From NCBI RefSeq assembly GCF_030160395.1, contig NZ_BSOG01000002.1:883280-947279 (forward strand): a DNA stretch of 64,000 nt. The letters run 5' to 3'. The stretch is from Chitinimonas prasina. GTDB taxonomy: Bacteria > Pseudomonadota > Gammaproteobacteria > Burkholderiales > Chitinimonadaceae. Of this stretch, positions 16,824 to 26,288 are shown in pieces. Both the position numbers and the translations under genes were made by a program. Within the stretch, counting starts at the first letter, position 1; each line of letters opens with the position of its first letter. The notes under the pieces were generated by a model. The model saw nothing but the letters and a program-made list of their open reading frames with translations, was not told the DNA's origin and ran no database searches.

Positions 16824-17278
16824 GATGCTTGGCTTTCGAGCAGAATACGACGCACATCGAAGGGAGTGGCAGCAGCGCGCAGCAAGGCGCGGAATGATCG
16901 CTCGCAGAATAGCCGGGCCGCATCGGCGAGAATTTGCAGGTGATCCTGGCTGGCATGCTGGGGAACCAGCAAGAGGATGAGCTCGCCGACCGGCTTGCCG
17001 TCTGGCGCATCAAAGGCTATGGGCAGTTCGGGGCGGATGAACACCGCCAGCGGGGCGGAAAGATCGGACAAGCGGGCGTGGGGTATGGCCACCCCCTGCC
17101 CCAATGCGGTCGAACCCATGCGCTCCCGCGCTTCCAGGCTACCGATGATGGGCTTGGCTGCCAGGCCATAACGCCGCTGCAGGTGCCGCGCCACATACTC
17201 AAACAACTGGTGCCTGTTCTGCACCTTTGCATCAAGCAGGATGTCCTCTACAGGACACATTCGGGCCAAGGTATTCAT
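16820..17278 (-). CDS. ptsN: PtsN-like EIIA(Ntr) phosphotransferase-system regulatory protein
   Basis: This 152-residue PTS EIIA type 2 domain has the phosphorylatable histidine in AIPHARL (His67), followed by a typical LLLVPQHASQDHLQILADAARL segment. EIIA(Ntr) of the nitrogen PTS signals to many partners; in E. coli its unphosphorylated form stimulates KdpD. This copy is not next to rpoN but next to kdpDE, and a repeat like the one ahead of kdpFABC lies 182 nt upstream. It heads an operon with the ArgB-like and GNAT genes. It may be a second, specialised PtsN paralogue; a housekeeping copy elsewhere cannot be excluded or shown here. Confidence 0.85.
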   Translation of the reverse strand: MNTLARMCPVEDILLDAKVQNRHQLFEYVARHLQRRYGLAAKPIIGSLEARERMGSTALGQGVAIPHARLSDLSAPLAVFIRPELPIAFDAPDGKPVGELILLLVPQHASQDHLQILADAARLFCERSFRALLRAAATPFDVRRILLESQAS

Positions 17279-17459
17279 GGTTATTCCCTACGTCCGGCCG
17301 GGGCTTGCAAACCCGCGCCCTGAGGCCACAGCGGGGCGATACCGGATGAGAGAAGTGCGTGGATTGCGCTTGTGCTTGCGAGCGTTGCCACATCCTGTAT
17401 CGCCAGGAAAGTTTATGTGGCCGGACGTAAAGAAGGCATATAGAGCGGTGCCACGCAGC

Positions 17460-17475
17460 TAAAGATTGCATAAAG
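17460..17475 (-). promoter_or_regulatory. Candidate KdpE-type direct repeat upstream of the ptsN operon
   Basis: On the plus strand it reads TAAAGATTGCATAAAG, a direct repeat TAAAG-N6-TAAAG with an 11-bp period. The same pattern (TAAAGATTGTGTAAAG) occurs upstream of kdpFABC at 26142-26157, and in both cases TGGG follows within two bases. It lies about 180 nt ahead of ptsN, and a TATATG box about 25 nt downstream could be a -10. KdpE binding is inferred. Confidence 0.5.
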
Positions 17476-17555
17476 TGGGTTTGATCCGACTGCCCGATGG
17501 CGCACCCACGGCGAGCGCGCCACAGTGCGCCAAACACGCTAGGGAGCAGCTGCGG

Positions 17556-18293
17556 CTAAGCTGCTTGAGAGCGTGAGGTATCGTGGGCACCCGTGCCTTC
17601 ATGCCCCACTCCCACCAGCCTGTACCCCACCCCCAGCTCAGTCACAAAATGCCTGGGCTGGCTGGGGTCCGCTTCCAGTTTCTGCCTTAGATTGCCCATA
17701 TAGACGCGCAGATAATGATCGCGCCCACTGGCATTCGGCCCCCAAACCGCCATCAGGAGCTGGTGATGGGTCATGACCCGGCCATGGCTTTTGATCAGGG
17801 CCGATAGCAAACGGTATTCGATAGGTGTCAGGTGGACTGCCGTGCCACCACGGCTGACTTCGCGGCCTGCCAAGTCCACGCTGATCTCGCCAAAGCACAC
17901 CACGGCGCTACTGGGCTGGATACTGGCGCTGTTACGGCGCAGTTGCGCCCGTACGCGGGCCAGCAGTTCCGGCACGCCAAAAGGTTTTACCAGGTAGTCG
18001 TCGGCACCGGCGTCCAGCGCCGCCACTTTTTCTTCTTCGCGGTCGCGTGCCGACAACACGATGACCGGCGCTTGCGTCCAGTTGCGCAGCTCGCGTATCA
18101 GTTCGCGGCCGTCACGGTCCGGCAGGCCAAGATCCACGATAAACAACTCGGGTTGGCGGCTGGCCGCCTCGATCAGCGCCCTGGCCACGGTCTCTGCCTC
18201 AAACACCGTAAAACCTTCGGTTTCCAGCGCGGTACGGACAAAGCGCCGGATATGGGGATCATCTTCGACAATCAGCAAGCGTTGCGCACTCAT
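17556..18293 (-). CDS. kdpE: Response regulator KdpE
   Basis: This 245-residue OmpR/PhoB-type regulator has an N-terminal receiver (1-118) with the acidic pair ED11-D12, phospho-acceptor Asp54 (FIVDLGLPD) and Lys103 (LVKPFG). A C-terminal winged-helix DNA-binding domain follows (about 135-235, with HLTPIEYRLLSAL and YLRVYMGNLRQKLE). It activates kdpFABC when phosphorylated by KdpD. I chose the ATG at 18293, 7 nt after the kdpD stop; the longer frame into kdpD has no family similarity. The C-terminus has a short tail (HDTSRSQAA) beyond the usual end. Confidence 0.95.
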   Translation of the reverse strand: MSAQRLLIVEDDPHIRRFVRTALETEGFTVFEAETVARALIEAASRQPELFIVDLGLPDRDGRELIRELRNWTQAPVIVLSARDREEEKVAALDAGADDYLVKPFGVPELLARVRAQLRRNSASIQPSSAVVCFGEISVDLAGREVSRGGTAVHLTPIEYRLLSALIKSHGRVMTHHQLLMAVWGPNASGRDHYLRVYMGNLRQKLEADPSQPRHFVTELGVGYRLVGVGHEGTGAHDTSRSQAA

Positions 18294-18300
18294 GGGCAGC

Positions 18301-21003
18301 TCAATGTGAGGCCAGCTCGGCCTCCGCCATCGACGGCGGCGTGCCCAGCGGCAAGGTGAAAACAAAACGGGCACCGCCTTCCGAGCGGTTCTCAGCATGG
18401 ATGCGGCCGCCATGTGCCTCGATGATGGCGCGGCAAATGGCCAGGCCCAGCCCCACACCAGGCAGTGCTGATTCATTGTCGCCACGCTCGAACTTGCCGA
18501 ACAAGCGCTCCTCGCGCCCATCTGGCAGGCCTGGGCCATTGTCTTCCACCACCACCCGCAACAGATCGCCACGGTGCTGCGCCCGTATGCAGATTTCACT
18601 GCCGGCAGGGGTGTACTTGGCGGCATTATCCAGCAAGTTCACCAGCACCCGCTCCAGCAATACCGGGTCGAACTCGCACAGCGGCAAATCAGGCGCCAAC
18701 TGGCTCACTACCCTGTGTCCTGCCAGCACCGCGTCCAACTGGCGCCGTGCCGAACCCAGCACTTCTTCCAGCGAGTGCCAATCCCGCCGCAGCTCTACCG
18801 CTCCCGATTGCAAACGCGCCATGTCCAGCAGCTTGCCTACCAGTTCGGCCATGCCCCTGGCCTTGTCGCCCACCGCCAGCGTCAGCTCCTGTCGGCTGGC
18901 CTCGCTCAATCCCTCGCGCCCCAGGGTATCGGCCAGCCCCACCAATGCCGTCAGGGGGGTGCGTAAATCATGCGAGACGGCGGTCAGTAGCCCATTGCGC
19001 AGGCGCTCACCTTCCATGCTGACCAGCGCATCCTGCGCCACTTCCACGAAATGTACCCGCTCCAGTGCCAATGCCACCTGGGCGGCACAGGCTTCCAACA
19101 GGCGCCTGTCCTCGGGTTCGTCCAGCAGCGTGGGGTCGGTCGCCTGCAGCGCCAGCACGCCGCGCGTGCGCATGGGTGCCTTGAGCGGCAGGTAGTGCGT
19201 CGGGCTGGCTGGCAGGGTTTGGGTACCCTGCCCCGCAGCCTGCTGATGGTCATACACCCATTGGGCAATCTCGCTATCGGCCTGCAAGCCCTCTCGCTCG
19301 CCAAGCGTATGCGCCCCTACCGTCGTGGAGCGCACCCGCTCGTGTGAATCCGGCAGCAGCACTGCACAGCGGGCATGGAAAACCCCTTGCAACCGTTCCA
19401 GTGCCGTGCCCACGATCTGCTCTGTCGTCAACGCACCCGATAGCTCACGCGCCAGCCCGGCCAGTTCGTCCGCCCTTCGCTCGCGCTGACGTGCCACATC
19501 GGCCTCGAAGCGCAGCTTGGCAGCCAGTTGGCCGATGACCAGGGCCACCCCCAGCATCAAGGCAAAGGTCAGTACATACTGAGTATCACTCACCGCAAAG
19601 GTAAAACGCGGCGGCACGAAGAAAAAATCAAAGCTCAGCACTGCCGCCAGCGCCGCCCAGGCACCCGGCCCACGCCCATACCGCAGCGCGGCGCCCACCA
19701 CAGCCAGCAGGAACACCATCACCACATTGGCCAGGTCAAAAACCGACAGCAGCGGCGTGGCCAGCAGCGTGGTCACCGCCACATAGGCAGTTGCCCAGGC
19801 ATAGCCGCGCCAGTCTGGTCGCGCAGGCCTGCCGCGCGCGTCCCGCTCGCCCAGCGCGCTGGTGTCATCCACCCCCACCAGGTAAAGATCCAGCTCCACC
19901 GCCTGTTCGGCCAACTGGTCGGCCAGACCGGGCAGTAGCTTGCGGCGCCAGCCGGCCTTCAGCCTATGGCCTATCACCAGCTTGCTGGCATTACGGCTGC
20001 GGGCATAGGCGGCCAGGGTTCTGGCTGCATCGGAACCCGCCAATGTCGCCGTCTCGGCCCCCAGCTCTTCGGCCAATTTCAATGTTTCCAATACCCGCGC
20101 CCGTCGCTCTGCCGGTAGCCGTTGCAGGGATGGTGTCTCCACATACACCGCAATCCAGTCGGCCTGCAGCTTGGCTGCCAGCCGGGCCGCCGCCCGTACC
20201 AGCTTCTCGCCGCTGCTACCCATGCCCACGCACACCACCAGGCGCTCCTTGGCCTGCCAGACATTGGCAATGGCCCTATCGGCGCGATAGGCCCGCATCT
20301 GCGCATCCACCCGGTCGGCAGTGCGGCGCAAGGCCAGCTCGCGCAGGGCAATCAGATTGCCCTTGCGAAAGAAGTTGCGCGCTGCGCGTTCGGCTGCATC
20401 CGCCAGGTACACCTTGCCGGCCGCCAGCCTCGCCAGCAGCTCATCTGGCGGCAGGTCTACCAAGGTCACTTCGTCCGCCACATCAAAAACCTGGTCGGGC
20501 ACCGTCTCGCGTACCCGCACCCCGGTAATCGATCCCACCACGTCGTTCAGGCTGTCCAGATGCTGCACATTGAGTGCGGTGTAGACATCAATCCCGGCAG
20601 CCAGCAACTCCTCCACATCCTGCCAGCGCTTGGCATGGCGGCTACCTTCCACATTGCTGTGGGCTAACTCGTCCACCACGATCAAGCGAGGCTTGCTGGC
20701 CAGTGCCGCATCAAGGTCAAATTCGGCCAGCAATTTGTCGCGGTATTGCATCTTGCGCGAGGGCAGCATGGGCAAGCCCTCCAGCAGCGCCCCTGTCTCA
20801 GCCCTGCCGTGGGTTTCGACTATGCCTATCAATACATCCACGCCCTCGTTCAGCTTTTGCCGGGCCGCCTGCAACATGGCGTAGGTCTTGCCTACGCCAG
20901 CACAGGCGCCAAAGAATATCTTCAGCTTGCCCCGCGCAGCGGCCATCGCCTCTGCCTGCAAGGCTTCCAGCAAACGGTCTGGATCAGGTCTTTGTTCGGT
21001 CAT
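18301..21003 (-). CDS. kdpD: Osmosensitive K+ channel sensor histidine kinase KdpD
   Basis: The protein has 900 residues, the full family length. The N-terminal KdpD domain has Walker A GACAGVGKT (32-40), followed by a universal-stress-protein-like domain (about 255-375). Four closely spaced transmembrane helices follow (about 400-500), then a GAF-like region. The kinase core has His678 in the H-box AVSHDLRTPLT and N/G boxes LLDNAAKY and VGLGLAICRAII. It senses low K+ or ionic strength and phosphorylates KdpE. It is transcribed with kdpE and separated from kdpC by 256 nt containing several hairpins, so it may have its own promoter or differential expression. Confidence 0.96.
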   Translation of the reverse strand: MTEQRPDPDRLLEALQAEAMAAARGKLKIFFGACAGVGKTYAMLQAARQKLNEGVDVLIGIVETHGRAETGALLEGLPMLPSRKMQYRDKLLAEFDLDAALASKPRLIVVDELAHSNVEGSRHAKRWQDVEELLAAGIDVYTALNVQHLDSLNDVVGSITGVRVRETVPDQVFDVADEVTLVDLPPDELLARLAAGKVYLADAAERAARNFFRKGNLIALRELALRRTADRVDAQMRAYRADRAIANVWQAKERLVVCVGMGSSGEKLVRAAARLAAKLQADWIAVYVETPSLQRLPAERRARVLETLKLAEELGAETATLAGSDAARTLAAYARSRNASKLVIGHRLKAGWRRKLLPGLADQLAEQAVELDLYLVGVDDTSALGERDARGRPARPDWRGYAWATAYVAVTTLLATPLLSVFDLANVVMVFLLAVVGAALRYGRGPGAWAALAAVLSFDFFFVPPRFTFAVSDTQYVLTFALMLGVALVIGQLAAKLRFEADVARQRERRADELAGLARELSGALTTEQIVGTALERLQGVFHARCAVLLPDSHERVRSTTVGAHTLGEREGLQADSEIAQWVYDHQQAAGQGTQTLPASPTHYLPLKAPMRTRGVLALQATDPTLLDEPEDRRLLEACAAQVALALERVHFVEVAQDALVSMEGERLRNGLLTAVSHDLRTPLTALVGLADTLGREGLSEASRQELTLAVGDKARGMAELVGKLLDMARLQSGAVELRRDWHSLEEVLGSARRQLDAVLAGHRVVSQLAPDLPLCEFDPVLLERVLVNLLDNAAKYTPAGSEICIRAQHRGDLLRVVVEDNGPGLPDGREERLFGKFERGDNESALPGVGLGLAICRAIIEAHGGRIHAENRSEGGARFVFTLPLGTPPSMAEAELASH

Positions 21004-21065
21004 GGTTCGATGCCTGTCATCAGGCCATTATGCGGTGGCGCCAGTCAGGCTGGCGAGAATGCAGG

Positions 21066-21117
21066 CGAGGTGCACAGCGCCAAGCGCCTGTTCAGGCTCT
21101 TATCGCCGTACACCTCG
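21066..21117 (-). repeat. Long imperfect hairpin upstream of kdpD
   Basis: The outer arms 21066-21078 and 21105-21117 pair over 13 bp on the minus-strand RNA (two G-U pairs). The inner part GCCTGAACAGGC forms its own small hairpin. The segment AAGAGCCTGAACAGGCGCTT resembles the two ends of the dispersed palindrome at 21895 and 29004 joined without the centre. Confidence 0.5.
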
Positions 21118-21216
21118 TATGCACAACAAGCATGGCACAGGCAGCTGCCACCGGTCTTTCGAAAGGAGATCGGGCAATGAGCCCGCGTTGGCAACAGCCT
21201 GCCAGGCTTGCCTTCA

Positions 21217-21245
21217 GCCGTGTTTCAAGCTGCGAAACACGGCTG
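21217..21245 (-). terminator. Hairpin between kdpC and kdpD
   Basis: A perfect 11-bp stem (AGCCGTGTTTC with GAAACACGGCT) and 7-nt loop begin 15 nt past the kdpC stop codon. There is no U-run, so it may reduce read-through into kdpDE or stabilise the kdpFABC 3' end rather than terminate fully. Confidence 0.55.
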
Positions 21246-21259
21246 CACAAGCCTTGGGC

Positions 21260-21841
21260 TCAAACCCTGCCCTGCGCGTTCAACGCCATGTTCAGTTTCA
21301 GCACATTCACCGTGCGATCGCCAAAAATACGCCAGCTGGGGTACTCGGTATGGGCATCCACCAGCCGCTGTACGTCCTCCGGCTTCAAGCCACGTGCCTT
21401 CGCTACCCTGCCTATCTGGTAGTACGCTGCGGCAGGCGAGATATGCGGATCCAGCCCCGACGCCGAACTGGTGACCAGATCGGCAGGTACCGGGCCGGCC
21501 TGATCAGGATGGGCGACACGCATCGCCTCTATCCGCGCCTTCACCGCTTCGGCCAAGGCCGGATGCTGCGGGCCATAGTTGGAACCGCTGGAGGCAGCGG
21601 CATTGTTCGGTACTGGCCCCGTGGCCGATGGCCGCCCCCAGAAATAGCCTGGGCCGCTAAAGCTTTGGCCTATGAGGCTGCTGCCCACTACCTGGCCCTG
21701 CCGCTGTATCAAGCTGCCATTGGCCTCATCCGGAAACACCACCTGCGCCACACCGGTAATCGCGGCCGGGTAAAGCACACCGGTAATGACACTCAGCACC
21801 ACAAACAGCGTCAAGGCTGGACGTATCAGGTTCTTCATCAT
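21260..21841 (-). CDS. kdpC: Potassium-transporting ATPase subunit KdpC
   Basis: This 193-residue subunit has one N-terminal transmembrane helix ([26 protein letters not shown]) and a periplasmic domain containing [21 protein letters not shown] and [20 protein letters not shown], all hallmarks of KdpC. It stabilises the KdpA-KdpB complex. Start: ATG-ATG at 21841/21838; GGAG five bases ahead favours 21841. It is the last gene of kdpFABC. A 57-nt imperfect palindrome lies in the 105-nt gap between it and kdpB. Confidence 0.95.
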   Translation of the reverse strand: MMKNLIRPALTLFVVLSVITGVLYPAAITGVAQVVFPDEANGSLIQRQGQVVGSSLIGQSFSGPGYFWGRPSATGPVPNNAAASSGSNYGPQHPALAEAVKARIEAMRVAHPDQAGPVPADLVTSSASGLDPHISPAAAYYQIGRVAKARGLKPEDVQRLVDAHTEYPSWRIFGDRTVNVLKLNMALNAQGRV

Positions 21842-21894
21842 GTTTACTCCTTGCGGGCCGGTGCCATGGGCGATGCCCTGCACCGGCCTGTTGT

Positions 21895-21951
21895 CTTAAG
21901 ACTGTTCACGATCTCTTCGCCGGGGTGAAAAGTCGTGATCAGGCGCTTAAG
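21895..21951. repeat. Dispersed imperfect palindrome, copy A
   Basis: The element is bounded by CTTAAG on both sides and contains TGTTCACGATCTCTTCGCC, a short GG-rich centre and the imperfect reverse complement. It overlaps the TAA stop codon of kdpB. It resembles the copies at 29004, 45436 and 46877 (REP-like family, all at or between gene ends). Confidence 0.6.
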
Positions 21952-24067
21952 CCAGGCCCAAACCGCCCAGCACCATATCGATCAGCTTGATGCCCACAAA
22001 CGGCACCAGCAGGCCACCCAGGCCATACACCAGCAGGTTGCGGCGCAGCAGCGCACCGGCAGCCATCGCGCGGTAGGCCACACCCTTCAGTGCCAGCGGT
22101 ATGAGGAAGACAATGATCAAGGCGTTGAAAATTACCGCCGAGAGTATGGCCGAGGCAGGGCTGTTCAGACCCATCACGTTCAGTGCTGCCAGTTGCGGAT
22201 AGGTCACCGCGAACGCTGCGGGGATGATGGCGAAATACTTGGCCACATCATTGGCCACCGAGAAGGTGGTCAAGGCACCGCGCGTCATCAGCATCTGCTT
22301 GCCGGTCTCGACTATCTCGATCAGCTTGGTCGGATTGCTGTCCAGGTCGACCATATTGCCGGCCTCCTTGGCAGCCTGGGTGCCGCTGTTCATGGCGACC
22401 GCCACATCGGCCTGGGCCAGCGCCGGGGCGTCGTTGGTACCGTCGCCCGTCATGGCAACCAGCCGGCCTTCAGCCTGGTAGTCGCGTATCAGCTTAAGCT
22501 TGTCCTCTGGTCTTGCCTCTGCCAGAAAATCATCCACACCGGCCTCGGCCGCGATGGCAGCTGCGGTCAGGCGGTTGTCGCCAGTGATCATCACCGTCTT
22601 GATGCCCATCTGGCGCAGCTCAGCAAAGCGCTCCTTGATACCGCCCTTGACGATATCCTTGAGCTCCACCACCCCCATCACCAGATTGCCGTCGGCAACC
22701 ACCAGCGGCGTACCACCACGGCGTGCCACCTGCTCAACCAGTTCGACCACCGCCTGAGGCCACTGACCGCCCTGGGCCAATACATGCACCCTGACTGCCT
22801 CGGCCGCACCTTTACGTACCTGGCGGGCACCGATATCCACCCCGCTCATGCGGGTCTGCGCCGTAAAGTGGACAAACTGGGCGTCGTGCAACTCGCGGCC
22901 ACGCAGTGCAAAGCGGGTCTTGGCCAGCACCACGATGGAGCGTCCCTCGGGCGTCTCATCGGCCAGCGAAGCCAGTTGGGCCACGTCCGCCAATTCACCA
23001 TCGCTCACGCCCGGCGCTGGTAGAAAGGCACTGGCTTGGCGATTGCCGAGCGTAATGGTGCCGGTCTTGTCCAGCAGCAGCACATCCACGTCACCAGCGG
23101 CTTCTACGGCACGGCCTGATGTGGCTATCACGTTGGCCTGCATCATCCGGCTCATGCCCGCCACACCAATCGCGCTCAGCAAGCCGCCTATGGTGGTCGG
23201 GATCAGGCAGACCAGCAGCGCCACCAGCACCGTCACGCTCACCGGGCTGCCGGCACCTGCCGCATTAACGCTATACATCGAGAACGGCAACAGGGTTGCC
23301 GTCGCCAGCAGGAACACCAGGGTCAGGGCCACCAGCAGTATGGTCAGGGCAATCTCGTTAGGTGTCTTCTTGCGCTTGGCGCCTTCCACCATGGCAATCA
23401 TGCGGTCCAGGAAGGCCTCGCCCGGATTGGCCGTCACACGGGCGATCAGCCAGTCGCTCAGGACCCGCGTACCGCCGGTGATGGCCGAAAAATCGCCCCC
23501 CGACTCACGAATCACCGGGGCAGATTCGCCCGTGATGGCCGACTCATCCACCGACGCCACGCCTTCCAGCACCTCGGCATCGGCCGGTACGGTATCACCG
23601 GCTTCCACCAGCACGATGTCGCCCCGACGTAGGCTGGCCGAATCCAGCACCGTTACCTTGCCATCACGGCTGGCCTCCGACAGCTTCTTGGCGACGACAT
23701 TCCGGCGGCTACCCCGCAGGGCCGCAGCCTGGGCCTTGCCACGGCCTTCTGCCAATGCCTCGGCAAAGTTGGCAAACAGCACGGTAAACCACAGCCAGGC
23801 AGCAATCCCCAGGATAAACCCTGCGCCCGCCTCACCCTCGCCCCCCAGGGCGTGGATACCCAGCACCGTAGTCAGCACGCTGCCTACCCACACCACAAAC
23901 ATCACGGGGTTGCGAAACTGCGCCTGTGGCGACAGCTTTCTGAACGACTCCACCACGGCTGGCTTGAGCAGCACAGGGTCCAGCAAACGCCAGGATTGAT
24001 CCATCGGCTTGTTTTCCTGCAAGTCCACACCCTTGGCTGGCGTGGCTGTCTTTAGTCTGTCATTCAT
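21947..24067 (-). CDS. kdpB: Potassium-transporting P-type ATPase catalytic subunit KdpB
   Basis: This 706-residue P-type ATPase hydrolyses ATP to drive K+ uptake through KdpA. Visible motifs are TGES (179-182), the phosphorylation site DKTGT (Asp333), [14 protein letters not shown] and [12 protein letters not shown]. About seven transmembrane helices are predicted. The ATG at 24067 follows AAGGAGG, and kdpA ends 2 nt upstream. The TAA stop lies inside a dispersed palindromic repeat. Confidence 0.97.
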   Translation of the reverse strand: MNDRLKTATPAKGVDLQENKPMDQSWRLLDPVLLKPAVVESFRKLSPQAQFRNPVMFVVWVGSVLTTVLGIHALGGEGEAGAGFILGIAAWLWFTVLFANFAEALAEGRGKAQAAALRGSRRNVVAKKLSEASRDGKVTVLDSASLRRGDIVLVEAGDTVPADAEVLEGVASVDESAITGESAPVIRESGGDFSAITGGTRVLSDWLIARVTANPGEAFLDRMIAMVEGAKRKKTPNEIALTILLVALTLVFLLATATLLPFSMYSVNAAGAGSPVSVTVLVALLVCLIPTTIGGLLSAIGVAGMSRMMQANVIATSGRAVEAAGDVDVLLLDKTGTITLGNRQASAFLPAPGVSDGELADVAQLASLADETPEGRSIVVLAKTRFALRGRELHDAQFVHFTAQTRMSGVDIGARQVRKGAAEAVRVHVLAQGGQWPQAVVELVEQVARRGGTPLVVADGNLVMGVVELKDIVKGGIKERFAELRQMGIKTVMITGDNRLTAAAIAAEAGVDDFLAEARPEDKLKLIRDYQAEGRLVAMTGDGTNDAPALAQADVAVAMNSGTQAAKEAGNMVDLDSNPTKLIEIVETGKQMLMTRGALTTFSVANDVAKYFAIIPAAFAVTYPQLAALNVMGLNSPASAILSAVIFNALIIVFLIPLALKGVAYRAMAAGALLRRNLLVYGLGGLLVPFVGIKLIDMVLGGLGLA

Positions 24068-24068
24068 C

Positions 24069-25865
24069 TCAGCCTCCTTGGCCAGCAAACAGTTGCAGAT
24101 GGTCGACCACCGGCCCCAGGGCCAGGGCGGGGATATAGGTCAGGGCGCCGACAATCAGCACCGTGCCCACCAACAGCACGACGAACAACGGCCCGTGGGT
24201 AGGCATGGTGCCAACCGACACAGCCAGCTTGGGCTTGCGCGCCAGCGAACCGGCAATGGCCAGCACGGGGATCAGCACTCCAAAGCGGCCAAACCACATG
24301 GCCAGACCCAGCGCCAGGTTGTAGTAGGGGGTGTTGGCCGAGAGGCCGGCAAACGCCGAGCCATTGTTGTTGGCAGCAGAGCTGAAGGCATACAGGGCCT
24401 CGCTGAAACCATGGGCACCAGGGTTCCACAGGCTAGTCAACGCCTGGGGCAGCAGCACCGCCACAGCCGTACCGCCCAGCACCAGCAAGGGGGTAATCAG
24501 GATGGCGATGGAGACCATCTTCATCTCGAACGACTCAATCTTCTTGCCCAAGTACTCCGGCGTGCGGCCTATCATCAGCCCAGCCAGAAAGACAGCCAGC
24601 ATGGCGAACAGCAGCATGCCGTACAGGCCCGAACCCACACCGCCAAACACCACCTCGCCCAGTTGCATCAGCCAGGTAGTCACGCCGCCAGCCAGTGGCA
24701 TCAGGCTATCGTGCATGGTATTGACAGCACCGCAGCTGGCTGCCGTGGTAATCACGGCAAACAGGCTGGAAGCCACGATGCCAAAGCGTGTTTCCTTGCC
24801 TTCCATATTGCCCAGGCCGGCATCCATACCCAGTTGCACCAGCAGCGGGTTGGCATGCGATTCCGCCCAGACCACTACCGCCACCATGGCGCCAAAGATC
24901 AGGGTCATTGATGCCAATACCACCACGCCCTGCCGCACATCGCCCACCATATGACCGAACATGAAGCACAGCGCGGCCGGTATCAGCAGGATGCTAAGCA
25001 TCTGCAGGAAGTTGCTGGCGCCCGTGGGGTTCTCATAAGGATGGGCGGAGTTGGCATTGAAGAAACCGCCACCATTGGTACCCAGCAGCTTGATGGCCTC
25101 TTGCGATGCCACCGGCCCCATCGCCAGCGTCTGGGTGCGCACCGTCACCGTTTCCATCACGGCGGCGCCTTGTGCATCCACCAGCGGCTTGCCTGCCTCA
25201 TCTGTCTTGGCCACTTGGTAGCTCACCGGCTCCACCAGTTGTGCCTCAACATAGGGAGAGAAGTTCTGTATCACGCCCTGGCCCACCAGGAATACGGCAA
25301 ACAGCGATGCCAAGGGCAGCAGCAGCCAAACCGTGGCACGGCTCAGATCCAGCCAGGCATTGCCCAGACCTTGGGCATGCTTGCGGGCAAAGCCACGTAC
25401 CAGGGCAACCACCACCGCAATACCGGTAGCCGCCGACAGGAAGTTCTGCACCGTCAATGCCAGCATCTGGGTCAGGTAGCTCATGGTGGCTTCGCCCACA
25501 TAGCCCTGCCAGTTGGTGTTGGTAACAAACGAGACGGCTGTATTGAAGGCCGAGGCCGCCTCCACATTGGGCATGCCCGCCGGGTTGAAAGGCAGACTCA
25601 GCTGCAGGCGTTGCAGCAGATACACCGCCAGCAGGCCTGCTAGGTTGAACAGCACGATGGCCGTTGCATAGCGCCACCAGGGCATGTCCTCTTCGCCATT
25701 CGCGCCGATCAGCTTCATCAGGCCACGATCGACCTTGCCCATCCAGCCCAGCCGCTGGGCCAGCCCCCCTGACATCAAGGCAGCCAGATAGCGCCCCAAG
25801 GGCCAGGCCAGGGTTAGCAATACCAACAGGTACAAGCCTGTTTGCAAAACTGCGGACTGGTTCAT
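24069..25865 (-). CDS. kdpA: Potassium-transporting ATPase K+-channel subunit KdpA
   Basis: This 598-residue polytopic protein carries the K+ selectivity filter of the Kdp pump. Repeated pore-loop segments are recognisable: [47 protein letters not shown] and [14 protein letters not shown]. The length and about ten hydrophobic helices fit the family. Its ATG overlaps the kdpF stop (ATGA), and it is followed by kdpB after 1 nt, so the whole operon is translationally coupled. Confidence 0.97.
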   Translation of the reverse strand: MNQSAVLQTGLYLLVLLTLAWPLGRYLAALMSGGLAQRLGWMGKVDRGLMKLIGANGEEDMPWWRYATAIVLFNLAGLLAVYLLQRLQLSLPFNPAGMPNVEAASAFNTAVSFVTNTNWQGYVGEATMSYLTQMLALTVQNFLSAATGIAVVVALVRGFARKHAQGLGNAWLDLSRATVWLLLPLASLFAVFLVGQGVIQNFSPYVEAQLVEPVSYQVAKTDEAGKPLVDAQGAAVMETVTVRTQTLAMGPVASQEAIKLLGTNGGGFFNANSAHPYENPTGASNFLQMLSILLIPAALCFMFGHMVGDVRQGVVVLASMTLIFGAMVAVVVWAESHANPLLVQLGMDAGLGNMEGKETRFGIVASSLFAVITTAASCGAVNTMHDSLMPLAGGVTTWLMQLGEVVFGGVGSGLYGMLLFAMLAVFLAGLMIGRTPEYLGKKIESFEMKMVSIAILITPLLVLGGTAVAVLLPQALTSLWNPGAHGFSEALYAFSSAANNNGSAFAGLSANTPYYNLALGLAMWFGRFGVLIPVLAIAGSLARKPKLAVSVGTMPTHGPLFVVLLVGTVLIVGALTYIPALALGPVVDHLQLFAGQGG

Positions 25866-25966
25866 GCCACCTCCTCAGCATTGAACAATGCATAAAGCAG
25901 GTAGGCGAACAGGCCGATGGACACACCACCGGCCAGCCAGTAAATCCATACCAATCCAGGGTTCAT
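25862..25966 (-). CDS. kdpF: Potassium-transporting ATPase small subunit KdpF
   Basis: This 34-residue single-span peptide reads [14 protein letters not shown] at the start, has a hydrophobic core ending [16 protein letters not shown], and matches the usual KdpF length and C-terminal pattern (YLxYAL...AE). Its start overlaps the stop of a further small frame upstream (ATGA), and its stop overlaps the kdpA start (ATGA). It stabilises the KdpABC complex in the membrane. Confidence 0.9.
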   Translation of the reverse strand: MNPGLVWIYWLAGGVSIGLFAYLLYALFNAEEVA

Positions 25967-26070
25967 TTTGCTTGCCCCTCCAGTTTGCGGCAGGCAGCAA
26001 TCAGGCCCAGAATGGCCCCGCCAAACACCGCGATCAACGACAACACCAGCATTTCCACAGCCGACTCCAT
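25963..26070 (-). CDS. Small single-span membrane peptide ahead of kdpF
   Basis: This 35-codon frame begins ATG-GAG-TCG and encodes one hydrophobic helix (MLVLSLIAVFGGAILGLIA) followed by a basic tail (CRKLEGQAK). Its TGA overlaps the kdpF ATG, giving the same ATGA coupling as kdpF-kdpA. The ATG at 26070 has no good ribosome site; a GTG at 26058 has GGAG six bases ahead, so the real product may be about 31 residues. I do not recognise the family. Context suggests an accessory peptide of the Kdp pump or a translated leader. It is too short for usual gene callers. Confidence 0.6.
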   Translation of the reverse strand: MESAVEMLVLSLIAVFGGAILGLIAACRKLEGQAK

Positions 26071-26141
26071 GAATGGGAAAAGACAGTGCCCATGCTAGGG
26101 AGATCGCCGTAAAGACAGTGTCGAGATAGGCGGAACGAGTA

Positions 26142-26157
26142 TAAAGATTGTGTAAAG
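26142..26157 (-). promoter_or_regulatory. Candidate KdpE box upstream of kdpFABC
   Basis: TAAAGATTGTGTAAAG on the plus strand (CTTTACACAATCTTTA on the coding strand) is a TAAAG-N6-TAAAG direct repeat about 70 nt ahead of the first small frame. Its TTTAYAC-like halves recall the A/T-rich KdpE-protected site of E. coli. The same pattern precedes the ptsN operon at 17460. Confidence 0.55.
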
Positions 26158-26288
26158 ATGGGGCGCCAGGGGGCTGGCTTGCGCCGGGAAAACAACTGAC
26201 ATGGAGTAGCAGAAAGCCTGCTCCGGCAGACAGGGGCGACCGACAAGGTACAATGGCGGCTTACGTGTCTCACACCGAAAGCAGGACC

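Noticed and set aside
17545..17565. Hairpin at the kdpE 3' end as a terminator
   Set aside because: The 7-bp stem overlaps the kdpE stop codon and has no U-run.
20888..21928. 346-residue plus-strand frame over kdpD/kdpC
   Set aside because: Antisense to certain kdp genes and hairpin spacer; composition typical of a shadow frame.
22848..23999. 383-residue Ser/Thr/Pro-rich plus-strand frame
   Set aside because: Antisense to kdpB, whose P-type ATPase motifs leave no doubt.
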